Source: Pseudomonas shirazensis (GTDB taxonomy: Bacteria; Pseudomonadota; Gammaproteobacteria; Pseudomonadales; Pseudomonadaceae). Taken from it: DNA of 64,000 nt. Of the stretch, positions 38,582 to 47,609 are shown piece after piece. The position numbers were made by a program, and so were the translations under genes. The notes below the pieces were generated by a model. The model searched no databases, had not been told where the DNA came from, and saw nothing but the letters and a program-made list of their open reading frames with translations. Position 1 is the first letter of the stretch; each line of letters opens with the position of its first letter. Location: NCBI RefSeq assembly GCF_014268785.2, contig NZ_JABWRD020000002.1:124001-188000 (forward strand). The letters run 5' to 3'.

Positions 38582-39241
38582 CTACCAGCTGACACGGCGC
38601 TGCATCTGTAATGCCTGCATGCCCAGCAACTGCGCCCCCCGCAAGATCGGCACCAGGCCAGTGTCAGGCTCCAGCGCGAGGTTGATCTTAGCTTGCCGGC
38701 GCAACAGGTCAGCGTCCACACGGCCGTGGTGCTGCCCGTCTGCCTGCAGTGTTCCCGATAGATTCCAGCCGTCACTGCAGTCCATCTGCAGCGTCGCCCG
38801 GCCCAGCCCCAGCGACCATGGCTCGACCAGTGCCAAGTCGTGCGCCTGAAGTTGCCCTTGCGCCGCGCTGCAGCCCCAGCCAGAGCCCTGCATGCTTATC
38901 GCGCCCTGCCATTGCCCGGCCAGGCGGAAGCCGACCGGCACCCGTGCCTGCGCGCCAAGCGCGGCCAGTTCTGCCCGCCACGCCCAGGGCCAGCCGGACA
39001 CCTGTGCCTGCCAGTCCTGGCCTTGAAAGCCCGCCTGCACCTGCCCGCTGATGCGCCACGGCTGCAAGTGCCAACGTACCAACCCAAGCTGCCCCCACTG
39101 CGTCGCCTGGCCCTGCCAGAGGCTGCCGACAACCCCCGTTGCGGGCAGGCCCAGGCCGCTGACGATCCAGCTGGCGGGCAGTTGCGCCAGCACACTCACG
39201 CAGAACACCAACACCAGCCACAGCCCAGCGCGCTTGCTCAT
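38582..39241 (-). CDS. gspN: Type II secretion protein GspN
   Basis: 219 residues from the ATG at 39241, which overlaps the gspM stop (ATGA). A single N-terminal membrane helix (MSKRAGLWLVLVFCVSVLAQLPASWIV) and a periplasmic part with WLQPWRISGQVQ-like beta segments. GspN is an accessory T2SS component of the inner membrane. Last gene of the gspC-N operon, convergent with the TpsA gene, 57 bases away with no clear terminator. Low sequence conservation; assignment leans on position and the conserved GSLWQGQAT segment. Confidence 0.8.
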   Translation of the reverse strand: MSKRAGLWLVLVFCVSVLAQLPASWIVSGLGLPATGVVGSLWQGQATQWGQLGLVRWHLQPWRISGQVQAGFQGQDWQAQVSGWPWAWRAELAALGAQARVPVGFRLAGQWQGAISMQGSGWGCSAAQGQLQAHDLALVEPWSLGLGRATLQMDCSDGWNLSGTLQADGQHHGRVDADLLRRQAKINLALEPDTGLVPILRGAQLLGMQALQMQRRVSW

Positions 39242-39627
39242 GGCTGCACCTGCAGCTCGAAACGCAGCCCGCTTGGGTCTCGCTCCAGACCCCATTGCAG
39301 CAACTGCACGCCATCGGCCTGCAAGGCCGCCAGCCACTGTTGCAGATGCTGCTCATCAGCCACCTGGCCGCGCAACTGCCAGAGGCCATCGCGCGGCTCG
39401 ACATCGAGCAGCTTGACCTGCCGCACCTGCGCTGATTGGCGCAGGCGCTCAAGACTCACCGGCGCACCTTGCTGCAAGCTGGCCGCCGACTCAGCCAAGG
39501 CTTGCCATTGGCGCATCTCCCCCCAGTGCGCCAGCGCGGTACGGCTCGCAAGCGCCAGCAGCAACAGCGCGATCAGGCCGCAAGCCAGCGGCATACGGTT
39601 TCGGTGCAACCATTGACGGTCCATCAT
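39238..39627 (-). CDS. gspM: Type II secretion protein GspM
   Basis: 129 residues from the first of two adjacent ATGs (39627 or 39624). A membrane helix (MPLACGLIALLLLALASRTALAHW) is followed by a ferredoxin-like periplasmic domain (QVRQVKLLDVEPRDGLWQLRGQ; LQQWLAALQADGVQLLQWGLERD). GspM is an inner-membrane partner of GspL. The start overlaps the gspL stop, so expression is coupled. Confidence 0.83.
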   Translation of the reverse strand: MMDRQWLHRNRMPLACGLIALLLLALASRTALAHWGEMRQWQALAESAASLQQGAPVSLERLRQSAQVRQVKLLDVEPRDGLWQLRGQVADEQHLQQWLAALQADGVQLLQWGLERDPSGLRFELQVQP

Positions 39628-40712
39628 GCGGCTCCCAGATCGAACACCACCGGCCACTGCCCTGCAGCGCCGACTTCGACGCTGGCGCCGACGGATTTGG
39701 CCAGCGCCTGCCAGTCCGGGGCCCTGCCCTCCCCGTCCAGGCGCAGTTGCCAGCGCTGGCCATCGAAGCGCACCGCTTGCAGGCGCCAACCGGAATTCTT
39801 ACCCAGCCAAAGGTCCAGCTGCGCCTGCAAGTCCTGCAGCTTGCGCAGGCGCAACTGACGCTCGCTGTGCACCTCGCCCAGGCGCTTGAGTGCCACACTC
39901 GCCTGGTGCAGCGTGGCCTGCTCACCGGTTACGGCCAGCACCTGCTGGCGATACACCTCAGCCTGGCGCCACTGCTGGCTCACCCAGATGCCGGCCCACA
40001 GCGTGGCCATGGCGAGACAGCCAACGGCCAGGCGCAACGGGCCACGTGGCAGCTTGAGCGGCTGACGCTGACGCGGCGCGGCGAACAGATCGGGCAAGCT
40101 ATCGAGGCATTGCAGTTGGGTCGGCCAACTACCTTGCACTGAATTGAGCTGCAGTTCGGCCCACGGCCTGGACGGTTCCTGGCCCAAGCGCTGCGGCCAA
40201 CACAGCCAGTGTTCAAGGCCATCGGCGGTAGTGGCACGCAGCAGCTCGAGGCCATTGCCACGTTGCCAGCGCCAGCCGCTGCCGACAGCAGGCGCAGGCA
40301 GCAATTGCATCTCCGTCCAGCAGCGTTCGATGTTCAACGCCCACCCCGCGCATTGCTCGCGCCAGACTTGCAACTGCGCCCGCGCAACCACTGCCAGGCG
40401 CAACTGTCCTGGCGAACGCCCGAGGCAGGCACACAACACGTCATCAGCTGCCTGCAACAGTCGGTCTTCAAGCAGCAGCGGCCATTCGTCGCGCTTCAAG
40501 CCGGGTGGCGCGGACATGTGAAAATGGCTGCAAGACGCGGCAGGAATGATCAGCGCAACCCGAGCCTCAAGATCGGTCGGGGGCTGGCCTTTGCCGTGGC
40601 GCGACGGCTGGTTACCCTGCACCAGCAGCCAGTCCCACGGCTGATCAACATTGCCCGGACGCAACAGCAACCAAGGCCGGGCGCTGCGCTTGCGACGCCA
40701 ATCAACAATCAT
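39624..40712 (-). CDS. gspL: Type II secretion protein GspL
   Basis: 362 residues from the ATG at 40712; AAGG lies 8 bases upstream. A GTG nine bases earlier is a weaker option. The cytoplasmic actin-like domain (residues 1-220) contacts GspE; a membrane helix (LAVGCLAMATLWAGIWVSQ) follows near residue 235, and a coiled-coil and periplasmic ferredoxin-like part ends the protein. GspL anchors the ATPase to the inner-membrane platform together with GspM. Overlaps gspM. Confidence 0.83.
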   Translation of the reverse strand: MIVDWRRKRSARPWLLLRPGNVDQPWDWLLVQGNQPSRHGKGQPPTDLEARVALIIPAASCSHFHMSAPPGLKRDEWPLLLEDRLLQAADDVLCACLGRSPGQLRLAVVARAQLQVWREQCAGWALNIERCWTEMQLLPAPAVGSGWRWQRGNGLELLRATTADGLEHWLCWPQRLGQEPSRPWAELQLNSVQGSWPTQLQCLDSLPDLFAAPRQRQPLKLPRGPLRLAVGCLAMATLWAGIWVSQQWRQAEVYRQQVLAVTGEQATLHQASVALKRLGEVHSERQLRLRKLQDLQAQLDLWLGKNSGWRLQAVRFDGQRWQLRLDGEGRAPDWQALAKSVGASVEVGAAGQWPVVFDLGAA

Positions 40713-40723
40713 CAGCGCCACCT

Positions 40724-41314
40724 TCAGGACAGCCCATGGGGCAAAGCGAACGTGCAGACATAAGGTGCTCCATCACGCTGCAGTTGCAGCCGCACACCGG
40801 CGCCGGGGTGTGCCGGTTGATCGGAAGGCCAGGCCAACCAGCGGCCGCCCTGGTAATAGACAACGCTCCAACTGCTGACCCGCTGCAACCGCTCGCGCAC
40901 GACCCAATGCGGCATGCCGACGGCGTACAGGTCTGCCGAGCTTTCCAACAGCAACTGCTGCTCGCGCGGATCGAAGCGCAGGCGCTGACGTTGCAGTCGC
41001 GAGCCGCCCTCGGCCTGCGGCCAGGCGGCGGCAGCCACCCAGAGCAACTGCTGCGCCTGCGGTTGCCAATCGAGCCAGCGCACGGCCAAGGGCAAGCGCT
41101 GCTCGTAGAGACGGCGCAGCACCGGGCTGTCGAAACGCCGCTCCAGGGCCAGGCAAAACTCCAGCACACCGCGTTCGTTGCTGGTGCTGTCGAGACGTTC
41201 GCGAACTTTGAGCCAGCCGTTGACCAGCGCGGAGAGCATGACCCCGAGCACGGCGGTCAGGGCCAGCGCGACCATCAGCTCGATCAGGGTCAAGCCTGCC
41301 TGGCGACGCTTCAT
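40724..41314 (-). CDS. gspJ: Minor pseudopilin GspJ
   Basis: 196 residues. The prepilin leader and cleavage site read RRQAG|LTLIELMVALALTAVLGVML, so the residue after the processing Gly is Leu, with the conserved Glu at +5. It forms the pseudopilus tip with GspI, GspK and GspH. The start overlaps the gspI stop. Confidence 0.9.
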   Translation of the reverse strand: MKRRQAGLTLIELMVALALTAVLGVMLSALVNGWLKVRERLDSTSNERGVLEFCLALERRFDSPVLRRLYEQRLPLAVRWLDWQPQAQQLLWVAAAAWPQAEGGSRLQRQRLRFDPREQQLLLESSADLYAVGMPHWVVRERLQRVSSWSVVYYQGGRWLAWPSDQPAHPGAGVRLQLQRDGAPYVCTFALPHGLS

Positions 41315-41679
41315 GGCCGCTCCAGAAACACGCTGTACAAACCCAGCGGCAGGCGCTGCTCGCGGTCTGCGAACAACTGCAGCTCGCCACGGCGCAGGTC
41401 ACGCACACCTGTGCTGCGCAATCGCAGTTGCCAATGGCAGATCTGCCCGCCCTGCTGCAATTCTCCGCTGCCCTGATTGGCCGCAGGCCAGTACTGCTCG
41501 ACGACAAAGCGCGCCTGCAATTCACGCGCGCAGAGCAGCCCGAGGCGATGCTGCTGGACGGTCTCCTGCACCGCCAGGCGCTGGCGCAGGACCTGACTGG
41601 CGATCACCGCCAGCACCGAGGCGATGGCCAGCGCCACCACGACCTCAAGCAAGGTGAACCCCGCCTGGCGCGATTTCAT
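41311..41679 (-). CDS. gspI: Minor pseudopilin GspI
   Basis: 122 residues from the ATG at 41679. Prepilin motif SRQAG|FTLLEVVVALAIASVLAV and a short C-terminal region with WQLRLRSTGVRDLRRGELQLF are typical for GspI. The start overlaps the gspH stop by four bases. The same frame is open for a further 440 bases upstream because of GC bias; that extension is not GspI. Confidence 0.9.
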   Translation of the reverse strand: MKSRQAGFTLLEVVVALAIASVLAVIASQVLRQRLAVQETVQQHRLGLLCARELQARFVVEQYWPAANQGSGELQQGGQICHWQLRLRSTGVRDLRRGELQLFADREQRLPLGLYSVFLERP

Positions 41680-42113
41680 GGCCCGGCCTGGGTCAGCAAG
41701 CGACCGTCGCGCCCCCACTGCCAGCGCTGGCTGCCTTGCGGCCAGCGCCACAGCAGCGTGCCGGGTTGTGCCCAGCCCTCGGGAGTGAACAGCAATTGCG
41801 GCGTAGCACTGGCGGGCCAGTCCGGGCGTAGCGTCTTTGGCCACTGGCCGAGGCGCACCGGTTCGACCACCCAGGCGTCGCCCTCGCGGCGGACAAACTC
41901 GGGCTGCTGGCCGTTCCAACGCAGCCCGCGCAATTGCCCGGCATGGCGCGCCAGCGCAGCTTGCTCGCGGGTCTGTGCAGCCAGCCGCTCGAGCGTCTGG
42001 CTGACGTTGCTGCTGCCACTGTCGAGCCAGGCCACACTGAGGCCGCTCATCAAGCCGGCAATCGCCAGCACCACGAGCAGTTCGATCAGGCTGAAGCCAC
42101 GCTGGGCGAGCAT
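41676..42113 (-). CDS. gspH: Minor pseudopilin GspH
   Basis: 145 residues. Prepilin motif LAQRG|FSLIELLVVLAIAGLMSG, then a soluble domain rich in Trp and Arg (LRGLRWNGQQPEFVRREGDAWVVEP). Third pseudopilin in the order G-H-I-J found in T2SS operons; starts three bases after gspG. Confidence 0.9.
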   Translation of the reverse strand: MLAQRGFSLIELLVVLAIAGLMSGLSVAWLDSGSSNVSQTLERLAAQTREQAALARHAGQLRGLRWNGQQPEFVRREGDAWVVEPVRLGQWPKTLRPDWPASATPQLLFTPEGWAQPGTLLWRWPQGSQRWQWGRDGRLLTQAGP

Positions 42114-42116
42114 CGG

Positions 42117-42551
42117 TCACAGCGCCCAGTTGCCCAAGTCGGCATCCAGGTCTTCACCGCCCGCTACGCCATCGGCACCCAGCGAATACACGTCGACCCG
42201 ACCATGCTCGCCGGGCATGCGGTACTGGTACGGAGTACCCCAAGGGTCTTCTGGCAAGCGGCGGATATAACCGTCGCTGCGCCAGGCCCGCGGGACGGGT
42301 TCGGCGGCCGGTTTTGTAACCAGCGCCGCCAAGCCCTGCTCGCTGCTGGGAAAGCGCAGGTTGTCGAGCCGATACATGTCAAGCGCCTGCTCGAGCGTTG
42401 CCAGGTCGGCCATGACCTTCTGGCGCATGGCCTTGTCCTGATTGCCCAGCACGCTCGGTGCGACCACGGCGATGAGCAGGCCGATGATGAAAATCACCAC
42501 CATGATTTCCATCAGGGTGAAGCCTTGTTGGCGCTTACGTCGATGCTGCAT
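42117..42551 (-). CDS. gspG: Major pseudopilin GspG
   Basis: 144 residues. Prepilin motif RQQG|FTLMEIMVVIFIIGLLIAVV, followed by the GspG core ALDMYRLDNLRFPSSEQGLAALV and the calcium-binding loop region DVYSLGADGVAGGEDLDADLGNW. It builds the pseudopilus that pushes substrates through the secretin. Fifteen bases after gspF. Confidence 0.96.
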   Translation of the reverse strand: MQHRRKRQQGFTLMEIMVVIFIIGLLIAVVAPSVLGNQDKAMRQKVMADLATLEQALDMYRLDNLRFPSSEQGLAALVTKPAAEPVPRAWRSDGYIRRLPEDPWGTPYQYRMPGEHGRVDVYSLGADGVAGGEDLDADLGNWAL

Positions 42552-42566
42552 TGCCGGTTCTCCTTG

Positions 42567-43769
42567 TCACAGTTGCAGGCCCTGGTTGAGTTGCATGATC
42601 GGCAGCAAGACCGCCAGCACGATGAACAGCACCACGCCGCCCATCACCAGAATCATCAAAGGTTCAAACAGCGCCATCGCGGTATCGACCTGACGGGCAA
42701 AGCCACGCTCCTGATCGTCGGCCACGCGCTCGAGCATGTCGGCCAGGGTGCCGCTGGCCTCGCCGCTGCCGACCATGTTCACCAGCAGTGGCGGAAACTG
42801 TTGGCTGGCGTCCAGTGCCCGGTGCAGGCTGGTGCCGCCCTCGACCTGCTGGCGGACCTGTTCCATGGCCTGGCGAATGCGCCGGTTGCCAACCGTTTCG
42901 GTGGCCACCTGCAGCGCTTCGAGCAGGGCCACACCACTGCTGCTGAGAATCGCCAGGCTGCGTGCCAGCCGCGCGCTTTCCAGCACCTGCAGCAAGCCGC
43001 CGATGCGCGGCAGGCGCAACAGCCATTGATCGCGGCGCAGGCACCAGTGCGCTTTGCGCAGCAGCCAGCGGCTGATCACGCTGAATAGCACGACCGCCGC
43101 CAACAGCCAGGGCCCGGCGCTGACCAGGCCCTGGCTGAGGCCGATGAGGATCGAGGTCACCAGCGGCAGGCTCTGTCCGGAATGGGCAAATTGTTCGGTG
43201 AGTTTTGGCACCACGAAGGTCATCAGGCCGACCACTACGGCCAGCGATACACCCATCAGCACCGCCGGATAGATCAACGCCGTACGCGCCTTGTGTTGCT
43301 GACGCTGAACTTGCTCAAGGTGATCTGCCAGCCGCGTCAGCACCTGCGCCAGCCGTCCGGAACGCTCACCGGCTTCGACCAGCGCGCAGTAGAGCCCAGT
43401 GAACGGCGCGCCCTGCCTTGCCAAACTCCGAGCCAGTCCAAGGCCCTCGGCCAACGCCCCGCGCACACCGACCAGTACCGTTTGCAGCGCCGGCTGGCGC
43501 AACTGCCGCTCCAGCGTGGCGAGCGCATCGACCAAAGGGATACCGGCGCCAGTCAGGGTTGCCAGTTGGCGGGTCAGCTCGCACAGCTGCGCCCGGCTGA
43601 GGCGCTGGCGACGGGAGCGTCCGGTCGCGTTGTCGTGGCGCTTGAGGTCTTTGGCGAACAGCCCCTGCTCGCGCAACAACTGCCGTGCATGGCGCTCGCT
43701 GTCGGCCTGCAAAGTGGCGGCGTGGCGTTTGCCGGCAAGGTCGACGGCCTGGTAGCGATAGGTCGGCAT
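42567..43769 (-). CDS. gspF: Inner-membrane platform protein GspF
   Basis: 400 residues. Two repeated GspF domains with the membrane helices near residues 170-190, 220-240 and 370-395, and conserved blocks such as LTRQLATLTGAGIPLVDALATLERQ and FEPLMILVMGGVVLFIVLAVLLPIMQLNQGL. It is the platform on which GspE acts. Three bases after gspE. Confidence 0.95.
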   Translation of the reverse strand: MPTYRYQAVDLAGKRHAATLQADSERHARQLLREQGLFAKDLKRHDNATGRSRRQRLSRAQLCELTRQLATLTGAGIPLVDALATLERQLRQPALQTVLVGVRGALAEGLGLARSLARQGAPFTGLYCALVEAGERSGRLAQVLTRLADHLEQVQRQQHKARTALIYPAVLMGVSLAVVVGLMTFVVPKLTEQFAHSGQSLPLVTSILIGLSQGLVSAGPWLLAAVVLFSVISRWLLRKAHWCLRRDQWLLRLPRIGGLLQVLESARLARSLAILSSSGVALLEALQVATETVGNRRIRQAMEQVRQQVEGGTSLHRALDASQQFPPLLVNMVGSGEASGTLADMLERVADDQERGFARQVDTAMALFEPLMILVMGGVVLFIVLAVLLPIMQLNQGLQL

Positions 43770-43772
43770 AGG

Positions 43773-45224
43773 TTAGCCCTGGACCACGCGCAACACTTCG
43801 GCAAGGCTGGTCTGGCCAAGCTGCAGGCAGTCACTGGCCATGCTCACCAGGCTGCGCCGACGGTCGCTCAGGTAGGCGTGCATGGCCACTTCGCTGGCGC
43901 CCTCGTACAGCAAGGCAATCAGCCCGGCATCCAGTTCAACGAATTCGTACAGGCCCATCCGCCCGGCATAGCCGCTGCCCTGGCAGGCTTCGCAGCCGAC
44001 CGCGTGAAAGGTCTCGCGCAACGCGCCCAGTTCGGGGAACAGTTGTTTTTCTGCGGCCTGCAGCGGCTGCGCGACAGCACAGCTGCACAGTTGCCGGACC
44101 AGCCGCTGAGCCAATACGCCGCGCAGGCATGAGGCAATCAGAAACGGCTCGATGCCCATGTCGCGCAGACGGGTAACGGCGCCCACGGCGCTGTTGGTAT
44201 GCAGGGTCGACAGCACCAGGTGGCCGGTGAGGCTGGCCTGCACGGCAATCTGTGCAGTCTCCTGGTCGCGGATTTCGCCGAGCATGATCACGTCCGGGTC
44301 CTGACGCAGAATCGCCCGCAGGCCGGCGGCAAAGGTCAGCCCGGCGCGTGGGTTGATCGCGGTCTGGCCAATGCCGGCGATGGCGTATTCGACCGGGTCT
44401 TCCACGGTGAGGATGTTGCGGCTGCCGTCGTTGAGGCTGTTGAGGCTGGCGTACAGGGTGGTGGTCTTGCCCGAGCCGGTCGGGCCGGTACTGAGGACAA
44501 TGCCATTGGGCCGCGCCAGGCAATTGCGCAAGCCCTGCAACACGGCGGCGGGCATGCCCAGGTTGTCCAGCGCCAGCAGGCTGGCCTGCTTGTCGAGCAC
44601 GCGCATCACCACCCGCTCACCGTGGATGCCGGGCAAGGTCGAGACCCGCACATCGATCTCGCGACCAGCTGCACGCAGGGTGATCCGGCCGTCCTGTGGC
44701 TGGCGTTTTTCGGCGATATCGAGGCGGGCCATGACCTTGATCCGCGACACCAGCATCGCCGACAGTGCCCGCGGTGGGCGCAGCACTTCGCGCAGGTGGC
44801 CGTCGACGCGCAGGCGTACCACCAGGCTTTGCTCGAAGGTTTCGATGTGGATGTCCGATGCACGCAGGCGCATGGCCTGGCCGAACAGGCCGTTGATCAG
44901 GCGGATCACCGGCGCTTCGTCATCGCTTTCGAGCAGGTCTTCGATGCGTGGCATTTCGCTCATCAGGCTGTCGAGATCGACCTGCTCGCCGATGCCTTCG
45001 ATCAACGCCTGGTTGGCCGCGCTGCCAGCTTGATAAAGCTGGCCGAGGCGTTGATCGAAGTCTGCCGCCGGCAGGTACTCGACCGCTACCGGCTGGCCGT
45101 GCACGCGCAGCAGTTCCTGCAACTGCGCGCTGTCGGCGTCGGCCCGCAGCCACAGCTGCCAACCTTCGGCGAGTGGCGCCAGGGCCAGGCCGGACTGGCG
45201 CGCCAGGCGATAGGGCAGCATCAC
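43773..45224 (-). CDS. gspE: Type II secretion ATPase GspE
   Basis: 483 residues. Walker A is GPTGSGKTTTLYASL, the Asp box is ILTVEDPVEY, Walker B is VIMLGEIRDQETA, and the His box is LSTLHTNSAVGAVTRL. The zinc-binding C-terminal region normally has CxxC...CxxC; here the first pair is CSC (residues 380 and 382) and the second is CEAC (411 and 414). The start overlaps the gspD stop. The ATPase drives pseudopilus assembly. Confidence 0.95.
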   Translation of the reverse strand: MMLPYRLARQSGLALAPLAEGWQLWLRADADSAQLQELLRVHGQPVAVEYLPAADFDQRLGQLYQAGSAANQALIEGIGEQVDLDSLMSEMPRIEDLLESDDEAPVIRLINGLFGQAMRLRASDIHIETFEQSLVVRLRVDGHLREVLRPPRALSAMLVSRIKVMARLDIAEKRQPQDGRITLRAAGREIDVRVSTLPGIHGERVVMRVLDKQASLLALDNLGMPAAVLQGLRNCLARPNGIVLSTGPTGSGKTTTLYASLNSLNDGSRNILTVEDPVEYAIAGIGQTAINPRAGLTFAAGLRAILRQDPDVIMLGEIRDQETAQIAVQASLTGHLVLSTLHTNSAVGAVTRLRDMGIEPFLIASCLRGVLAQRLVRQLCSCAVAQPLQAAEKQLFPELGALRETFHAVGCEACQGSGYAGRMGLYEFVELDAGLIALLYEGASEVAMHAYLSDRRRSLVSMASDCLQLGQTSLAEVLRVVQG

Positions 45225-47182
45225 CAGTTACCGCCTTCGAGCCGCGCGCGGCTGGCCGGAAACACCTGCAACAACTGCGAGCCTTCGGCCAACGCTGGCA
45301 ATTGCAGCGGCGTGCTCTGCTGCAGGCTGCGGTACTTGTCCTGGCTCAGACCGGCGAGGCTTGGGCCGTCACGCAGGATGCGCGGGCGGATGAACACCAT
45401 CAGGTTCTGCTTGGTATTGCGGCTGGCATCGGAGCGGAACAAGCGGCCCAGCACCGGGACATCCCCAAGCAGCGGCACACGCTGGTTGCTGGTGCTCAAT
45501 TCATCGCTGATCAGGCCACCGAGAATCACCAGGCCGTTGTCCTCGACCATGACCTTGGTCTTGATCTCGCGCTTGTTGGTAATGACGTCACTGGCGCTGC
45601 TGCTGTCGGCAATCGACGAAACTTCCTGGACGATATCCAGGCGCACGCTGTTGTCAACGTTGACCTGCGGTTTGATCCGCAGCTTGACCCCGACCTCCTT
45701 GCGCTCGATGGTCTGGTACGGGTTGGCGTTGTTCTGGGTTACCGAGCCGGTCACGAACGGCACCTCCTGACCGACCAGGATCGACGCCTCGGCGTTGTCC
45801 AGGGTCAACAGGGTTGGCGTCGACAGCAGATTGAAGCCGCTCTTGCCCTTGAGTGCGTTGACCAACATGGCGAAGTTGAAGCCGCCGCCGAAGTTGCCGA
45901 TGCCGGCAGTCACCCCGGTGGTGGCCGACAGCAGCTTGCCCAGCGCACTGGTATCGCCCTCGGCGGCCGCGCCGGCAATACCAGCGATGTTCACTCCGTT
46001 GCTGCCAAAGTTGACCACGCCAGCGCCAAACTTCTCGTCGGCGAATAGCCACTGCACGCCCAGCTCTTGGGCCTGAATGTCCGAGACCTCGGCAATGATC
46101 GCCTCGACCACCACCTGCGCACGGCGGATGTCCAGCTGCTCGACGATGTTGCGATAGGCCGCCAGCTCGCTGTCCGGGCCGACCATCACCACAGCGTTGG
46201 TGCCCTCCTCGTATTCCAGGCGAATACCAGAGTCACTGGCCATCGCCACAGGCTGATCCTTGCCCTCGCCCTGCCCTTCGGCCGGCACCGCGCCGGTCTG
46301 GCTCAGGCCGCGCAAGACCTTGACCACTTCGCTGGCATTGGCGTGGCGCAGGTAGATCACCTGGGTATTGCTGCTGTGCAGGTTGTCACCGGGCCGATCC
46401 AGCTGCGCCAACAAGGCGCGCACGCGCTCACGGCTGTCGGCGCTGCCGCGCACCAGCAAGGCATTGCTGCGCGGGTCGGCCACCACCTGGGCACGGTCGG
46501 TGGCCTGTTCACTGGCCAGCAGCCGCGTGACCAACTGGGCGGTATCGGCAGCGCTGGCGTGCTGCAGTTTCATCACCTGCAGTGGCTCTTCGCTGACCTG
46601 GTCGAGTTCGCGCAGCAGGCTGTCGATGCGTTCGAGGTTGCTGCGCCAGTCGGTCACCACCAGCAGATTGGCCGCAGGGTACGGCGTGATCACGCCCACC
46701 CGGGGATCGATCAGCGGCTTGATGATGCCTAGTATCTGCTCGCTGCCCGCATTGCGCACATTGAACACGCGGGTGGCGACACCATCGCTGCCGGTATTCT
46801 TGCTGGCGGCGTTCTCGACCGGCACCGGCTCGAGCCGCGCGGCTTGATCGGGGACGATCTTGACGCTGCCATTGGGCAGGTCGACTGCGGCGTAACCCTG
46901 CGCGCGCAACTGGGCGAGGAAGATATCGTAGATGGCGTCAGCGTCATGCCGGTCGACCGTGCGCACGGTGACCTTGCCTTTGACCCGCGGGTCGACGATG
47001 AACGTGGTGCCGGTGATCCGCGACACGCTGTCGATGAACTCGACCAGGTCAGTGTCGACGAAATTCACTTCGTACATCGGCGTGCCGCCTTCGTCGAGCA
47101 CCTCGGGCTCTTCGGCCCAGGCCAATGACAAGCTCAGGCTCAGGCTCAATGCAGCCGCTGCGCAGTATCTAGCAAACATCAA
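45221..47182 (-). CDS. gspD: Outer-membrane secretin GspD
   Basis: 653 residues. Signal peptide (AAALSLSLSLSLAWA), N0 domain at about 35-105 (VNFVDTDLVEFIDSVSRITGTTFIVDP), N1-N3 repeats, then the secretin core with QAQELGVQWLFADEK, the LLSTPTLLTLDNAEASILVGQEVPFVTGS region and VPLLGDVPVLGRLFRS. It forms the outer-membrane channel of the T2SS. Starts one base after gspC. Confidence 0.95.
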   Translation of the reverse strand: MMFARYCAAAALSLSLSLSLAWAEEPEVLDEGGTPMYEVNFVDTDLVEFIDSVSRITGTTFIVDPRVKGKVTVRTVDRHDADAIYDIFLAQLRAQGYAAVDLPNGSVKIVPDQAARLEPVPVENAASKNTGSDGVATRVFNVRNAGSEQILGIIKPLIDPRVGVITPYPAANLLVVTDWRSNLERIDSLLRELDQVSEEPLQVMKLQHASAADTAQLVTRLLASEQATDRAQVVADPRSNALLVRGSADSRERVRALLAQLDRPGDNLHSSNTQVIYLRHANASEVVKVLRGLSQTGAVPAEGQGEGKDQPVAMASDSGIRLEYEEGTNAVVMVGPDSELAAYRNIVEQLDIRRAQVVVEAIIAEVSDIQAQELGVQWLFADEKFGAGVVNFGSNGVNIAGIAGAAAEGDTSALGKLLSATTGVTAGIGNFGGGFNFAMLVNALKGKSGFNLLSTPTLLTLDNAEASILVGQEVPFVTGSVTQNNANPYQTIERKEVGVKLRIKPQVNVDNSVRLDIVQEVSSIADSSSASDVITNKREIKTKVMVEDNGLVILGGLISDELSTSNQRVPLLGDVPVLGRLFRSDASRNTKQNLMVFIRPRILRDGPSLAGLSQDKYRSLQQSTPLQLPALAEGSQLLQVFPASRARLEGGNW

Positions 47183-47183
47183 C

Positions 47184-47609
47184 TCATCCTTGCCGCTTGA
47201 AGCCGGTCACGGCGGGCCGTGGCGGCCAGGGCAGGCGTTCGCGCCGCCCCTGGTTGTCGATAATCAGGCCTGCGCCATCGATGTCCTGCAGCACGATCCC
47301 CGGCGCGAGCCGCTGACCGCGGCCCAAGGTGCGAATCTGCTCGCCGAAGCGCAGCACCACCACCGTCGCCGACAGCGGCTGGGCACGCAGCCCGCCGAGG
47401 TACTGCAACGGCAGCCGGGTCAGAGGGATCTCGCCTGTGTCGAGCGGGGCTTGCCAGTGCCCCGCCATCAGTCCTGGAATGGCCGCGTGTTCAGGCTGCG
47501 CCGTCGTGGCCGGCAGCGGCTGACGGCTAAGCTGCAGCACACATTGCGCCGCCAGCCAGCCGGCGAGGGTCAACAGCAAAAACGCGCCGAGGCGACTGCT
47601 CCAGCTCAC
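47184..47609 (-). CDS. gspC: Short GspC (XcpP-like), without PDZ domain
   Basis: 141 residues from a GTG, whose first bases overlap the stop of the lipoprotein gene. A membrane helix (GAFLLLTLAGWLAAQCVLQL) is followed by the HR domain (PLQYLGGLRAQPLSATVVVLRFGEQIRTLGRGQRLAPGIVLQDI) that contacts the secretin N0 domain. It ends after about 130 residues; P. aeruginosa XcpP is about 235 residues and classical GspC proteins carry a PDZ or coiled-coil domain for substrate selection, which is absent here. Links inner-membrane platform and secretin. Confidence 0.85.
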   Translation of the reverse strand: MSWSSRLGAFLLLTLAGWLAAQCVLQLSRQPLPATTAQPEHAAIPGLMAGHWQAPLDTGEIPLTRLPLQYLGGLRAQPLSATVVVLRFGEQIRTLGRGQRLAPGIVLQDIDGAGLIIDNQGRRERLPWPPRPAVTGFKRQG

